Positions 1 to 8,613 of a stretch of 40,942 nucleotides of DNA are shown here, piece by piece. The position numbers and the translations under genes were made by a program. This stretch comes from an uncultured Actinomycetes bacterium (GTDB lineage: Bacteria; Actinomycetota; Thermoleophilia; Solirubrobacterales; Solirubrobacteraceae). Below the pieces are notes generated by a model that saw only the letters and a list, made by a program, of their open reading frames with translations, was not told where the DNA came from and searched no databases. Positions within the stretch are counted from its first letter, which is position 1. The number at the start of each line of letters is the position of its first letter. The stretch spans positions 1-40,942 of the forward strand of contig CALAQT010000482.1 of the NCBI GenBank assembly GCA_937888775.1. Direction: 5' to 3'.

Positions 1-228
1 ACTCGCCCATATCGGCCCCGAACCAACGGCAAGGCAGAGCGCTTCATCCAGACACTCACCCACAAGTGGGCCTACGGCGCGATCTACGGCACATCCGCCG
101 AGCGCACCGCAGCACTCCCAGGCTGGCTCAACCACTACAACTACACCCGACCCCACGGCTCGCTTAGCCACAAGCCGCCCGGCACACGTCTACACGAACT
201 GACCAACGTGCCAAGGAACTACACCTAA
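1..228 (+). CDS. IS481-type transposase, C-terminal fragment (cut by window start)
   Basis: Frame 1 is open from the first base to a TAA at 226-228 and encodes 75 residues. The fragment contains NGKAERFIQTL, followed by a tryptophan-rich stretch, WLNHYNYTRPHGSL and a terminal P-P-x-x-R-L segment. This is the end of the DDE integrase core (the catalytic Glu lies in the NGKAERF helix) in IS481 and related IS3-like transposases. The N-terminal helix-turn-helix and first two Asp residues would lie upstream of the window. I found no clear terminal inverted repeat in the ~120 bases after the stop, so the element boundary is not defined. It could be an intact IS cut by the window edge or a remnant. 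Confidence 0.8.
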   Translation, partial: TRPYRPRTNGKAERFIQTLTHKWAYGAIYGTSAERTAALPGWLNHYNYTRPHGSLSHKPPGTRLHELTNVPRNYT

Positions 229-388
229 GGCCCATCGCGGGTTCTCGGGGCGCCGGACGGATATCAAGCAGAACACGAGCGCGACGGCGCCGAACGCTGA
301 GCGCTGAGCGCTCGCGCGAGGATTCGAACCGCGGATCCAGGGGCGGGGGTTGCCGCCAACCCCTCAAGTGGTGTTTACTACGTACCAC

Positions 389-2830
389 ATGGGTACGTGC
401 ATGGGGGATGTGGGGGACGGGCGGGTGCCGCTGCGTGTTGAGCCAGCGAGCGGCGATCGTCGTGCGTTGAGCCGCGTGGGAGACGGTAGCGGCTTCGTCA
501 CCGCGTCTGCGCACCGGCGTCGTGCGCGGATCGGCGCCGTCGCGACGCTCGCGGTAATCACGGTCTGGCTCGTGGTGGCCGCGACCGCGTCCGCCTTCAG
601 CGCGCACGGAAGCGCGGAGCAGGTCTACGTCACCGGCTTGGCCCCGAGCGCTCAGATGTCGCTGCTGCGGTCGAACGGCGAAACGGTGTCTGCGCAGACC
701 GCGGACTCGCTCGGGGGGATGCTGTTCCGGAACGTCGCGCCGGAACAGGGCTACCGGGTCCGGCTGGGCTCCACTGGCGAAGAATCGGGGCCGATCACCG
801 TCTACACGCAAGCCGCGGCACCGCCGGATCCCAGCATCTACAACCAGTCGATCCCGGCCGGCGGATACACCTACCTGACGACGCGCGACGGCACCCAGCT
901 GGCGATCGACGTCCACCCACCCGGCATTCCGGCGGGCGCGGCTGGCTTGCGCTCGGCGTCCCCGACGTCGAGACACGAAAGGCCGGTTCCAACGCTGATC
1001 GAGTACTCGGGCTACGGCTACGCGAACCCTGCGGGCCCGGAAAGCGGCATCGCAGCGCTCGCCAACCTGATGGGTTTCGCCGTGGTCGACGTGAACATGC
1101 GCGGCACCGGCTGCTCCGGCGGCGCGTTCAACTACTTCGAGGCGCTGCAGAATCTCGACGCGTATGACGTGATCGAAACCATCGCCAAACAGTCGTGGGT
1201 AAGCCACCACAAGGTGGGCATGCTCGGCATCTCCTACGGCGGGATCAGCCAGCTCTTCGCAGCTCAACTTCAGCCGCACGCCCTCGAGGCGATCGCGCCC
1301 CTATCGGTGCTCGATGCGACAGCGACGACGCTCTATCCCGGTGGCATCCTCAACACTGGTTTCGCGGTGCCGTGGGCCGAAGAACGGCAGCACGACGCCG
1401 AACCGGCCGGCCCCGGCAACGGCGAGCACTGGGCGTACGAACAGATACAGAAGGGCGACCAGACCTGCGCGGTCAACCAGGACCTGCACGGAGAGGCGAC
1501 GAACCTGCTGGCAGAAGTCAAGGAAAACTCGACGTACAAGCCGTCGGTGGCCGACCCGCTGGACCCGGTGACGTTCGTCCACAACATCAACGTTCCGACC
1601 TTCATGGCATGCCAGTGGCAGGACGAGCAGACTGGCGGGCACTGCGCCGATCTGGCTGAGCACTTCACCGGCACCAAGCGCAAGTGGTTCACGTTCACCA
1701 ACGGCGTCCATGCCGACTCGCTCGATCCGTATACCTTCAACCGGCTCTACGACTTCTTGGAGCTGTACGTCGCGCACAAGGCGCCGATCCACAACCAGGC
1801 GATCGTGCATGCCGCCGCTCCGATCATCTATCACACGGCGTTAGGGCTCCCCAAGGGAGACGAAGTCACGCTACCGCCGGACCCGATCCAGGAACAGCCG
1901 AAATACGGACAGGCGATGTCGGCCTTCAAGGCGCTCCCGGAGGTTCGGGTGCTGTTCGACAACGGCGCAGGAGCCTCACCGACCGGCAGCACGACGCCCG
2001 GCAACCCCTATCCCGGGTTCGAACAGTCGTTCTCAGCGCTCCCGATACCCGGCACGACGGCTCGCTCGTGGTATCTCGGGCCGGAAGGCGCACTCAGCGA
2101 ACAGCCGGCAACGGCCCAGGGGGTCGACTCCTACACCTCGGATGCGAGCGCCACGCCGCTGACGGATTACTCGACCAACACGGGCCCGGGCGGGCTATGG
2201 GGCGACGCGTCCGCGTGGGAATGGAGCTGGGCGCAGCCCACCGCAGGCTCCGCCGTGTCCTATGTGTCAGCACCACTCAGCAGCGACACAGCCGCAATCG
2301 GTGGAGGCGCAGTCAACCTGTGGGTGGAGTCATCCACTCCGGACGTCGATCTCCAGGCGACGGTCAGCGAGGTGCGCCCCGACGGCAACGAAACCTTCGT
2401 CCAGAACGGCTGGATCCGCGCCAGCGAGCGCAAGCTCGCCACCACCTCGACAAACATGTTCGCCCAGGCCCCCACGCCGCTCCAGCCGATCCCGACCTTC
2501 CTTGCCTCCGATGTGCAGCCGATGCCGGCTGACGAATTCGTTCCGGTGACGATCCCGCTGTACTTCGAGGGACACATGTACCGCGCAGGCTCGCGCATCA
2601 GGGTCACGATCTCTGCGCCCAACGGCACACAGCCCATCTGGTCGTTCGGCCAGACGCACCCGGAAGGCACCACCGCCAAGGTGTCGATCGCGTTCGGGCC
2701 CGGCATGGCCGGCAACCTCACGCTCCCAATCGTGCCCGGCGTCACCCTGCCCACCGGACTGCCGCCGTGCCCAAGCCTGCGCAACGAGCCCTGCCGCCCC
2801 TACCAGGCACTCGTGAACAACGGTCCCTGA
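389..2830 (+). CDS. Secreted CocE/NonD-family (S15-type) hydrolase
   Basis: A ~813-residue secreted alpha/beta hydrolase of the Xaa-Pro dipeptidyl-peptidase/CocE group, which cleaves peptide or ester bonds. A hydrophobic segment (AVATLAVITVWLVV) ending in an Ala-rich site marks an N-terminal signal peptide. The nucleophile elbow is GISYGG, with Ser encoded at 1232-1234. A FTNGVHADSLDP segment near 1690-1730 fits the region of the catalytic His. The C-terminal third (from about base 2200) looks like the jelly-roll PepX_C domain. The frame is open from a TTG at 350, but that codon lies in a hairpin (346-363). ATG 389 is chosen; ATG 401 or GTG 476 would leave a more normal signal-peptide n-region. 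The gene appears monocistronic and the natural substrate is unknown. Confidence 0.85.
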   Translation: MGTCMGDVGDGRVPLRVEPASGDRRALSRVGDGSGFVTASAHRRRARIGAVATLAVITVWLVVAATASAFSAHGSAEQVYVTGLAPSAQMSLLRSNGETVSAQTADSLGGMLFRNVAPEQGYRVRLGSTGEESGPITVYTQAAAPPDPSIYNQSIPAGGYTYLTTRDGTQLAIDVHPPGIPAGAAGLRSASPTSRHERPVPTLIEYSGYGYANPAGPESGIAALANLMGFAVVDVNMRGTGCSGGAFNYFEALQNLDAYDVIETIAKQSWVSHHKVGMLGISYGGISQLFAAQLQPHALEAIAPLSVLDATATTLYPGGILNTGFAVPWAEERQHDAEPAGPGNGEHWAYEQIQKGDQTCAVNQDLHGEATNLLAEVKENSTYKPSVADPLDPVTFVHNINVPTFMACQWQDEQTGGHCADLAEHFTGTKRKWFTFTNGVHADSLDPYTFNRLYDFLELYVAHKAPIHNQAIVHAAAPIIYHTALGLPKGDEVTLPPDPIQEQPKYGQAMSAFKALPEVRVLFDNGAGASPTGSTTPGNPYPGFEQSFSALPIPGTTARSWYLGPEGALSEQPATAQGVDSYTSDASATPLTDYSTNTGPGGLWGDASAWEWSWAQPTAGSAVSYVSAPLSSDTAAIGGGAVNLWVESSTPDVDLQATVSEVRPDGNETFVQNGWIRASERKLATTSTNMFAQAPTPLQPIPTFLASDVQPMPADEFVPVTIPLYFEGHMYRAGSRIRVTISAPNGTQPIWSFGQTHPEGTTAKVSIAFGPGMAGNLTLPIVPGVTLPTGLPPCPSLRNEPCRPYQALVNNGP

Positions 2831-3062
2831 CGGCTACTCGCGCCGCAGAGCGCGAAAGCCTCGACCTGCAGGGTAGGCCCAGCGCTCCGTCAGATGCAGA
2901 ACCGCGCGGGGTCATGCTCGGGGTTTGGTCGGACCTGCTCATCGAAGGCCGCCAGTACCCCGTCTCGGTCCACTCGACCGATCAAACCAGACCCCGATCG
3001 CGGGAGGCGTTGTGGGCGGCGGGGCTCTGAGGGTTAGGTGCCGGTGTCCGGAGCGAGCATCG

Positions 3063-3190
3063 CCGTGGTCCTCCCGGTGGTCCCTAGCTGAGAGCGCCTC
3101 ACGTCATCTCAGGGCACCTCAGAGCCGCTCACATGCCCAAGATCACCTGAGAACACGCCCGGGACGTAGTTCGAGCCCAGTATCGCCCAT
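3063..3190. repeat. Dispersed repeat copy A ending in a tRNA-Val 3' end (att-like)
   Basis: The stretch begins with a doubled GTGGTCC motif, has a CTCA-rich middle (gagcgcctcacgtcatctca) and ends at 3169-3190 with GTTCGAGCCCAGTATCGCCCA, the T-arm and acceptor-stem 3' half of an actinobacterial tRNA-Val. No 5' half of a tRNA (GGGCGAT start) is present upstream, so this is a tail and not a gene. A similar unit recurs at 4098-4207 and 15351-15466. Integrases often use tRNA 3' ends as attB, so this is best read as a decayed attachment site together with flanking element sequence. Together with the leading 200 bases it fills the gap between the hydrolase and the GNAT gene, where I see no gene. Confidence 0.6.
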
Positions 3191-3352
3191 GCAGCGAAAG
3201 CCCTGCAAGCTGTGCGGCTCTCGTATCTCTGGCTGGGTCCCGCGGCACCGACAGGGATGGCCAGAGCTCTCGTGTCGCTCGCAATGGATGCTGTCGCCCG
3301 CGCGGCCCCGACCGCGGCGCAGCGAGGCCGTCAGCGTGGTATTCGATGGCGA

Positions 3353-4060
3353 ATGTCTCCGACCGACGAAGCCCTGCTCGACAATCCGGCGTACGCCTCG
3401 CTGTGCGGTGCGCATGCGCGGTTCGCGCAAGTACGTGGGCGCGTGCGTCGATATCCGGCCGATGTCGCGCCGTTCCTCGGTATGCCCTCGCCACCATCGC
3501 CGCAGGACTGGCGGGACGCCGCCGAACTCGTGGCGCCGGGTACCTACGCGGCCGTTCCATACAGCGGCGCCGAGCTACCGGACGCTTGGCGGGCGGTCGC
3601 GGCGTTTGATCTGGTGCAGATGATCGGAGAGCGGGTCAGCGGGGTCGATTGCGTGGAGGCGATCCCGCTCAGCGCCGCCGACGTGCCCGAGATGATGGAG
3701 CTCGTCGCCCGGACCGAGCCGGGGCCGTTTCTGACAAGGACGATTGAGCTCGGCGACTACCTGGGAATCCGCTCCGACGGCGCCCTCGTCGCGATGGCCG
3801 GCGAGCGGTTCCATCTGGACGGCTGGACCGAGATCAGCGCCGTCTGCACCAGCGCCGAGCATCGCGGCCAGGGGCTGGCCTCCCAGCTCGTCGAAGCGTT
3901 GATAGCGCGCATCCAGCTTCGTTCGCAACGCGTGTTCCTGCATGTCCTCAGCACCAACACTCGTGCGATCCGGCTCTACGAGGAGCTTGGCTTTCGCGTT
4001 CGGCAGACCGCGACGATCACCGTCGTGACGCACGAGCGGCTCGGAGACCCGCAGACATAG
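3353..4060 (+). CDS. GNAT-family N-acetyltransferase (FR47-like)
   Basis: A 235-residue acetyl-CoA-dependent N-acyltransferase. The C-terminal half carries the GNAT core: an ISAVCTSAEHRGQGLASQLV acetyl-CoA loop (the R/Q-x-x-G-x-G/A pattern appears as HRGQGLA), then FLHVLSTNTRAIRLYEELGF, the usual last helix and strand. The N-terminal half begins DNPAYASLCG, as in FR47-type proteins. The frame extends upstream to 3212, but that part overlaps the repeat/att region and is low complexity; ATG 3353 (MSPTDEALLDNP) matches the family N terminus. The gene lies between repeat copies A and B and may be cargo of a former integrative element. The acceptor substrate cannot be told from sequence. Confidence 0.85.
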   Translation: MSPTDEALLDNPAYASLCGAHARFAQVRGRVRRYPADVAPFLGMPSPPSPQDWRDAAELVAPGTYAAVPYSGAELPDAWRAVAAFDLVQMIGERVSGVDCVEAIPLSAADVPEMMELVARTEPGPFLTRTIELGDYLGIRSDGALVAMAGERFHLDGWTEISAVCTSAEHRGQGLASQLVEALIARIQLRSQRVFLHVLSTNTRAIRLYEELGFRVRQTATITVVTHERLGDPQT

Positions 4061-4097
4061 GCGTCCCGTCTTGGGCGCGCCGTGCAGTCCCGGAAGC

Positions 4098-4207
4098 CCG
4101 TGGTCCTGTCCGTGGTCCCTGAGTGAGCGCAGCTCAGGTGATCTCACAGCACTTCAGGGCCCGTCACACGCCTGGCGTGACCGCGGAACGCGCCTGGGAC
4201 GTGGTTC
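4098..4207. repeat. Dispersed repeat copy B
   Basis: It shares with copy A the doubled GTGGTCC start, a gagtgagcgcagctcaggtg segment, an acttcagggcccgtcacac segment and a terminal cgcctgggacgtggttc. Here the tRNA-Val tail itself is missing after GTGGTTC, so this copy looks more decayed, or recombined, than A and C. It sits 37 bases downstream of the GNAT stop, so A and B bracket that gene. Between this repeat and the terminator at 4351 I see no convincing gene. Confidence 0.5.
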
Positions 4208-4350
4208 CCCAGGAGTTCCAGGAGCGCAAGTTCGACCGTCCTCAGTCGCCTCCAGACGGCCTGCGGCATCGCAGGACGCGCCATTGAGCAAAGGCTCCAG
4301 GGGTCCTAGAGGGTTGGAGTGGTGTCCACTAAGGTCCATCGCCGCCGGCT

Positions 4351-4374
4351 GGCCCCGTGTTTACGGGGCCTTTT
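4351..4374 (+). terminator. Intrinsic terminator
   Basis: A perfect 8-bp stem (GGCCCCGT / ACGGGGCC) with a 4-base GTTT loop is followed by TTTT. It lies 291 bases after the GNAT gene, with no intact gene immediately before it. It may be the relic terminator of an RNA gene or element whose body has been lost. Confidence 0.7.
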
Positions 4375-4529
4375 GCGTTTCAGTGGCCGCCGCGGTCACA
4401 TTCGCGGTCAGATTTAGTGCGCGACGTGCTCGATCAGGCGTCGCCGAAGGCTGGCTCCGGCCCTGGCCAAGCCCCCGGTGGCACGGGGCCGAGGCCGGTG
4501 CCAACCGCTGGTGGAGATAGGGTTGCCAT

Positions 4530-4808
4530 ATGGAGTTCAGGATCACGCGCCATTCTGGCCATGCGAGCCCGAACAACGCCATGGAGTTGCTGTTGCGGCG
4601 TCTGGGGGCCCAACGCCGCGAATGCGCGTTCGCTATGAGGGGTGTCGAGATACGGGCTAGGTGGGAGGATGACGAGCGAGACTCGACGACCCGCGAAAAC
4701 ATGCTTGACGGTAGGCGGCGGGCCGTCCTCGAGATCGTCCGTGAGGCCTGTGAGCACGCTCCCGAGCTCAAGTCCGACTGGTTTGCCGTCAGCCCCTTGC
4801 GGCGGTAA
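4530..4808 (+). CDS. Small hypothetical protein
   Basis: A 92-residue frame starting MEFRITRHSGHAS and ending SDWFAVSPLRR. The protein is charged and probably cytoplasmic, with no membrane segment or signal peptide. A purine-rich GGAGATAGGG lies about 7-16 bases before the ATG and could serve as ribosome binding site. The C-terminal half (RRRAVLEIVREACEHAPELK) would form an amphipathic helix. I do not recognise the family. It lies in a repeat- and att-rich region and may be element cargo or a chance frame. Confidence 0.4.
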   Translation: MEFRITRHSGHASPNNAMELLLRRLGAQRRECAFAMRGVEIRARWEDDERDSTTRENMLDGRRRAVLEIVREACEHAPELKSDWFAVSPLRR

Positions 4809-4934
4809 CCCCCTCGGCGATCGAGTGATGTTCGCGCCTCGTTCGCGTCGATCTGACCCCCCCGGCACCGGCACTGCTCGCGGTCGCGTACGCAGGACGT
4901 ACGCAGGCAGTCCCGAGACGCAGCACTCTCCGGG

Positions 4935-4966
4935 CTGGTTCGCACCTGCTCAACCAGTATCGCCCA
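4935..4966 (+). other. tRNA-Val 3'-end remnant with altered T-arm
   Basis: CTGGTT (4935-4940) and AACCAG (4952-4957) can pair across an enlarged loop, and are followed directly by TATCGCCCA, the 3' acceptor strand seen at the ends of repeat copies A and C. The T-loop is abnormal and no 5' acceptor strand (GGGCGATA) or anticodon arm is found in the preceding 120 bases. I read this as another decayed tRNA-Val tail. The surrounding gap 4809-5303 holds only this remnant and the hairpin at 4998. Confidence 0.5.
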
Positions 4967-4997
4967 TTTCTGAGAGACCGAAGTCGTCCGACTCCAA

Positions 4998-5022
4998 CCG
5001 CCCCATGCCGTTGGGCGGCTTT
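4998..5022 (+). terminator. Terminator-like hairpin after the tRNA-Val remnant
   Basis: CCGCCC (4998-5003) pairs with GGGCGG (5013-5018), followed by CTTTCG. The distance of about 30 bases from the tRNA-Val 3' end fits the native terminator of a tRNA gene carried along with the remnant. Confidence 0.5.
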
Positions 5023-5291
5023 CGTCTCGGGTGGGAAGCAGGCGGGTGGATGCAGGCCGAAAGGACGCCTCGGTTTCGTCCGGAGCGAGCACCTGATTGA
5101 CGCTGGGCGAGACGACTCCTATCACGCGAAGGCAGTCGTCCCGGACTGCTTCAGGGGATGCCTGCTTTCCGCGCGTTGCGGGATCGGCGTCCGCTCCGCT
5201 GGGATGCCCGTGCTGAGGCAAGAGCAGGGCGGAGCGGCGCCCTGAGGCGTGTCCGCTCCTGGAGAAAAGGCGCGGCTTGCCCGCGGCTCAC

Positions 5292-5297
5292 TACCAT
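5292..5297 (+). promoter_or_regulatory. Putative -10 element (TACCAT) of a leaderless transcript
   Basis: TACCAT ends 6 bases before the GTG start at 5304 and there is no Shine-Dalgarno sequence between them. The same layout precedes four other genes in this window (5851, 6984, 23867 and 33812). No clear -35 box is visible. Confidence 0.4.
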
Positions 5298-5303
5298 CTG
5301 CCT

Positions 5304-5582
5304 GTGAGCGTCCCGAGGGTGCCCGGTGGGGTGGTGCATAAACTGCCCGCGGACCTGCGTAAGGCGCTGATCGCCAACGCCACGGCACTCGATGCCTGGA
5401 AGGACATTACGCCCCTAGCCCGCAACGAGTTCATCTGCTGGGTCGAGGATGCCAAGCAGGAGGCCACCCGAGAGCGCCGCATTCGGCGGACGCAGGAGGA
5501 GCTGGAGGAAGGCCAGCGCCGGCCCTGCTGCTGGCCGGGTTGCAAGCACCGCGACCGCACCGGCAGGCAGCGGCCCGCCTAG
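5304..5582 (+). CDS. YdeI/OmpD-associated (OmdA) family protein
   Basis: A 92-residue protein of the YdeI/OmdA type, a family annotated as bacteriocin-protection or OmpD-associated whose biochemical role is not settled. The family pattern is visible: a P-A-D-L-R-K-A-L start, then ALDAWKDITPLARNEFICWV, an E-A-x-R-E-R-R-I-R-R-T helix, then L-E-E-G-Q-R. A Cys-rich tail (CCWPGCKHRDR) is unusual for the family and might bind metal. The frame can be extended to TTG 5277, but GTG 5304 is preferred because a -10-like TACCAT sits 6 bases upstream. Confidence 0.7.
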   Translation: MSVPRVPGGVVHKLPADLRKALIANATALDAWKDITPLARNEFICWVEDAKQEATRERRIRRTQEELEEGQRRPCCWPGCKHRDRTGRQRPA

Positions 5583-5837
5583 GAGCATTCATCGCCTCGG
5601 GAGTCCCGTGACCGCTTATCGTCCTCAGCGGTCGTCTCGCACGCTCTTACGGACGCTGTCGCTCACGCCTCGATGCGAGCGTCTGCACGCGCGTGGTCAC
5701 CGCGCCTCAACGTTCGCCGCTCACGGTCACAAGGCGCTGGAGGCAGCGTGCCCTTCCGGACGGGAATAGTCGGTGGGTCGTTGAGGGCTGATAACGCTTA
5801 CGAACGCACTCGGCGCCCGACCTTATCCGGCGTCCAC

Positions 5838-5843
5838 TACTCT
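5838..5843 (+). promoter_or_regulatory. Putative -10 element (TACTCT) of a leaderless transcript
   Basis: TACTCT lies exactly 7 bases before ATG 5851 without a Shine-Dalgarno sequence. The paralog at 6984 has TACGCT at the same distance, so the promoter appears to have been duplicated with the gene. Confidence 0.5.
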
Positions 5844-5850
5844 GCCGACA

Positions 5851-6528
5851 ATGAAGGTCGTCCAATACGTAGTTGTCGGGATTCTCGGCTTTGCCATCTG
5901 GTCTACGCCTGCCGGGGCGTTCGCGTCGTGCACGGTGCGAAATCACGCGATCCCCGGTGTTGCGAATTCGCGCGAGGTGCGCAGCCAGCGCGATGCGATC
6001 GTCTATGCGGTAGGTCGCCCCGAAGCAAACCAGACCTTCTGGGCCTGCAGCCGTGCGAATGGCCGGCGCGTCTTGCTAGGCCATAAAGTTTGGGAAGCCA
6101 CGAACATTCCGTCTGCAGAACTGTCCGACGTTCATGTTGCGGGCAACTTGGTCACAGCGGTCCAATATCTAGACCCCGAACCGGAGTGCAGCAAGTACGA
6201 CCCCACGGAAAAGTGTCCCGCTAGTTCGACGGTCCTTGTCGTCGCCAACGTTGCCATCGGTCTGAGCAGTGGTGAACGCTGGTCCCTCCAGGCGGGGGAG
6301 AAGTGGTTTCTCTCACCTCAGGGCGCCGTGGCCTGGCTTGAATGGCCCAATGGCGAAGCAGGACCCTCGGGCACACTGTACGGCTGCTTCGCGCGCGTCG
6401 TTCATGGCAAGATTACATGCCCGGTACGCACCGTCTGGTCGGGTCCCGTGGGGCCAAAATCGGTGAGGCTGTCCGGAAGAACGCTCAGGTGGACAGCGGG
6501 TCGCAGAGCTCTCTCAGCGGTTCTCTAG
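5851..6528 (+). CDS. Secreted Cys-containing protein, tandem paralog 1 (unknown family)
   Basis: A 225-residue protein with a signal peptide (MKVVQYVVVGILGFAIWSTP, cleavage probably after AGAFA). I do not recognise a family. The gene at 6984 encodes a paralog: both share C-x-V-R-x-H-x-I-x-G-V-A-x-S-R just after the signal, a W-x-C pair, LSP-x-GAVAWLE, LYGC-x-A-R followed by G-K-x-x-C-x-x-R, and an S-V-R-L-S ... L-x-W ... A-V-L C terminus. The conserved cysteines suggest disulfides in an exported protein. Alternating hydrophobic strands (VAGNLVTAVQY, TVLVVANVAIGL) suggest an all-beta fold, possibly a degenerate propeller. Transcription is probably leaderless from TACTCT at 5838. Confidence 0.75.
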   Translation: MKVVQYVVVGILGFAIWSTPAGAFASCTVRNHAIPGVANSREVRSQRDAIVYAVGRPEANQTFWACSRANGRRVLLGHKVWEATNIPSAELSDVHVAGNLVTAVQYLDPEPECSKYDPTEKCPASSTVLVVANVAIGLSSGERWSLQAGEKWFLSPQGAVAWLEWPNGEAGPSGTLYGCFARVVHGKITCPVRTVWSGPVGPKSVRLSGRTLRWTAGRRALSAVL

Positions 6529-6983
6529 GCAGTCTTGTGGGTTGCGCCCTGTGCCCACCAGTGGATCGACCTCTCGATGGTCGGCGCCGCGCTTCGGCAA
6601 GTCTTGCGCGACAAGGCGAGCTGATCGCGGCCGTCGCTCCCGCTTCCGGTGTCGATGCAAGCGCGTCGTCGGAGACCTCTTGCGCTCCTGCATTGGACGA
6701 CGTCCACTCGTCCGAGCTCCGACGCGCGAGACGCTCGCTTAGCCTCGGTGAAAGCAGCAGTCTGAGCTCGGGCGGTCTGCGCTGTCGAGCGTCGTCCGTT
6801 CCGGGCATCTCGCGAGGCTGAGGCTGTACGCCTCCTTACATCCGAAGGCGACCGTGCGAGCGCTGTTCGTGCCCACGACCGCTCGGTGGGCGGGCACCAC
6901 GCGCGTATGGTCGAGGCTCTAGCCGTTGCCGACGCCTCACAAGATCGCCGACCACACGGCTCAGGGCGAGTACGCTCCTGCTC
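6529..6983. other. Gap between the tandem paralogs; no gene seen
   Basis: This 455-base stretch has several overlapping frames on both strands, but none has a start signal, family motif or convincing composition. Apart from the -10-like element at 6971 I see no hairpin terminator or repeat. It may hold remains of a lost third copy, but I could not detect the conserved motifs of the paralogs in it. Confidence 0.5.
6971..6976 (+). promoter_or_regulatory. Putative -10 element (TACGCT) of a leaderless transcript
   Basis: TACGCT is 7 bases upstream of GTG 6984 and no ribosome binding site separates them. Position and sequence match the element before the paralog at 5851. Confidence 0.5.
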
Positions 6984-7736
6984 GTGAAGGTCGTCGGGCT
7001 CATCTTCGTGGGGCTGTTCGCGCTTGCCGGCTGGTGTGCTCCGGCAGAGGCCTCCGTTCAGTGCGCGGTGCGTGGTCACGTCATTGCAGGCGTCGCTCAC
7101 TCCAGGGTCGTTGCCGTGAGTGGTGACGTGGTCGTCTATCGAGTCCGCCAAGAACGGGAAGAGATACGACTGGATACCGTCTGGGTGTGCGACCGGATGG
7201 ACAACCGAGCCGTCCGCATCGGCAACGATGAATGGGTGCCAATCGAAAACCTCGGGGAAGGGCACCTCGCGAACAAGACGCTGGAACACCTGCAGATTGC
7301 GGGCTCCTGGGTCCTTGCGACGCAGACGGGAGACCAAGACGAGGGGGGATGCTTCAAGTACCAGATCTCGAACTGCAATGGGCCGAGCAACACGCTCGTC
7401 CTCGCGAACGCCGCCTTGGGACTGGCTGGGAGCCTGGCGAGCATACGAGACTACGTTGATGAACTGAGTGCGGGGGGCTACGTCAAGACGCCGACGAAGG
7501 CATGGACTCGCACGTTGCTCTCGCCCCGGGGCGCGGTGGCCTGGCTCGAAGAATCCCGATCGGGGTCCATGAAGAGCACCTCGCTCTACGGCTGTCTGGC
7601 GCGGGCCACGCGCGGCAAGGTCGGCTGCGCGATACGCGCGCACGCCGAAGGCGACATCGAACCCGATTCGGTGCGACTTTCACAAACGACGCTCACCTGG
7701 ATGGTCGGCGGCAGCACTCAGGCGGCGGTCCTCTGA
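6984..7736 (+). CDS. Secreted Cys-containing protein, tandem paralog 2 (unknown family)
   Basis: A 250-residue paralog of the protein at 5851, starting at GTG with a signal peptide (VGLIFVGLFALAGWCAP, then AEA). It shares with its neighbour the CAVRGHVIAGVAHSR block, a W-x-C pair, LSPRGAVAWLE, LYGCLARATRGKVGC and the SVRLSQTTLTWMVGG end. It has an extra ~20 residues between the ANAALGL and LSPRGAV blocks (RDYVDELSAGGYVKT region). Identity outside the blocks is low, so the duplication is old or the copies diverged under selection. The role is unknown; export and disulfide bonding are inferred. No terminator is obvious in the 220 bases after it. Confidence 0.75.
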   Translation: MKVVGLIFVGLFALAGWCAPAEASVQCAVRGHVIAGVAHSRVVAVSGDVVVYRVRQEREEIRLDTVWVCDRMDNRAVRIGNDEWVPIENLGEGHLANKTLEHLQIAGSWVLATQTGDQDEGGCFKYQISNCNGPSNTLVLANAALGLAGSLASIRDYVDELSAGGYVKTPTKAWTRTLLSPRGAVAWLEESRSGSMKSTSLYGCLARATRGKVGCAIRAHAEGDIEPDSVRLSQTTLTWMVGGSTQAAVL

Positions 7737-7956
7737 GTGCCAACCGAGCGGCCATAAGCTGAGGTCCTCACTATCGAACCGCGGCAGCGGCCGCTTCAAG
7801 GCTCCGTAGCAGTCGAGGCTGGTCGTCGGCTCTGTGGTAGCGCCAGGTGCGCTTGAGTCGGCTCAGTGGATCTGGCCCGAGAAGATCGCCTGCTCGCGGG
7901 CTGCGATCGGACTACTCAGCTCGGCCGACGTGCATACGCAGGAGATGGCCGACCGC

Positions 7957-8325
7957 TCAGCGAATCTGGCCGGACAGGATCTCCTTGACCAGGGAGATCG
8001 GCCCGATCGAAAACACGCGGCCCGTGGCGCCCGCCAAGCCGACCGACACGAACGCGTTCGGCCCTTTCGGCTTCAGGGCGCCGTAGGCGTAGACGCTGAC
8101 AGTCGACCAGTCTGGCTGCCCGCTGCAGAGAGGGGGGCCCAATTCAGGCACAGGCGCTCCCGGCGAGCGACATTCCCCTTCGCCTTCGACTCTCGTGAGC
8201 ACGTCGAACGCGACCGCTCCGCGAATGTTGACGGTGTGAATCACCGCCCCTTTGGGGGCGTAGATGTAGGTCTTGTGTCTGGCCTTTTCGAATATGGCCC
8301 TGCTCGTGGCCACGACCGTGACCAC
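7957..8325 (-). CDS. Hypothetical protein, possibly 5'-truncated
   Basis: A 122-residue minus-strand frame from GTG 8325, beginning MVTVVATSRAIFEKARHKTY and ending VKEILSGQIR. The same frame stays open upstream to a TAG at 8413-8415 and reads RHARVSPGELVVTVVATS, which looks like the middle of a beta-strand-rich extracellular domain and not a natural N terminus. The true start or signal peptide may therefore have been lost or frame-shifted. Two cysteines (ECRSP and LCSGQ) could form a disulfide. I recognise no family. Strand alternation and the proline/glycine-rich loops are consistent with an exported protein. Confidence 0.45.
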   Translation of the reverse strand: MVTVVATSRAIFEKARHKTYIYAPKGAVIHTVNIRGAVAFDVLTRVEGEGECRSPGAPVPELGPPLCSGQPDWSTVSVYAYGALKPKGPNAFVSVGLAGATGRVFSIGPISLVKEILSGQIR

Positions 8326-8613
8326 GAGCTCACCGGGTGATACCCGAGCGTGGCGCTCCGGCGCTGGTCTCGACGTGCCCCGAGCACCTCGGGCGGCGTC
8401 GGCGCCTGTGTCCTACGCGCTCCTAGCTCACTCGCCCCACCGGAGCGGATCAGGCGGCAGCCGTCACCCACTGATGCACGGGGGGGCAAGGCCGATCTCT
8501 CGCAACTGGATGGGCACGCTCTGCAGGAGCCCGGCAGCATGCGCGGCCGTCGTAAGCGCCGCGACCTTCGCTGTCCGCCCGCGTCGCACGCTTGGCGATG
8601 TCATCGGTGAAGG

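Noticed and set aside
291..360. tRNA-like T-arm on the minus strand (GGTTCGAATCC)
   Set aside because: The T-stem has a mismatch, the acceptor sequence does not pair with anything suitable, and no anticodon arm or CCA is found; it is probably chance or a very small remnant.
2831..3062. Possible gene between the S15-type hydrolase and repeat A
   Set aside because: Frames are short, Arg/Pro/Ser-rich and without start signals; nothing can be supported.
6525..7643. 372-residue minus-strand frame across the gap and paralog 2
   Set aside because: It is Arg-rich with no signal or domain, and the plus-strand paralog explains the region.
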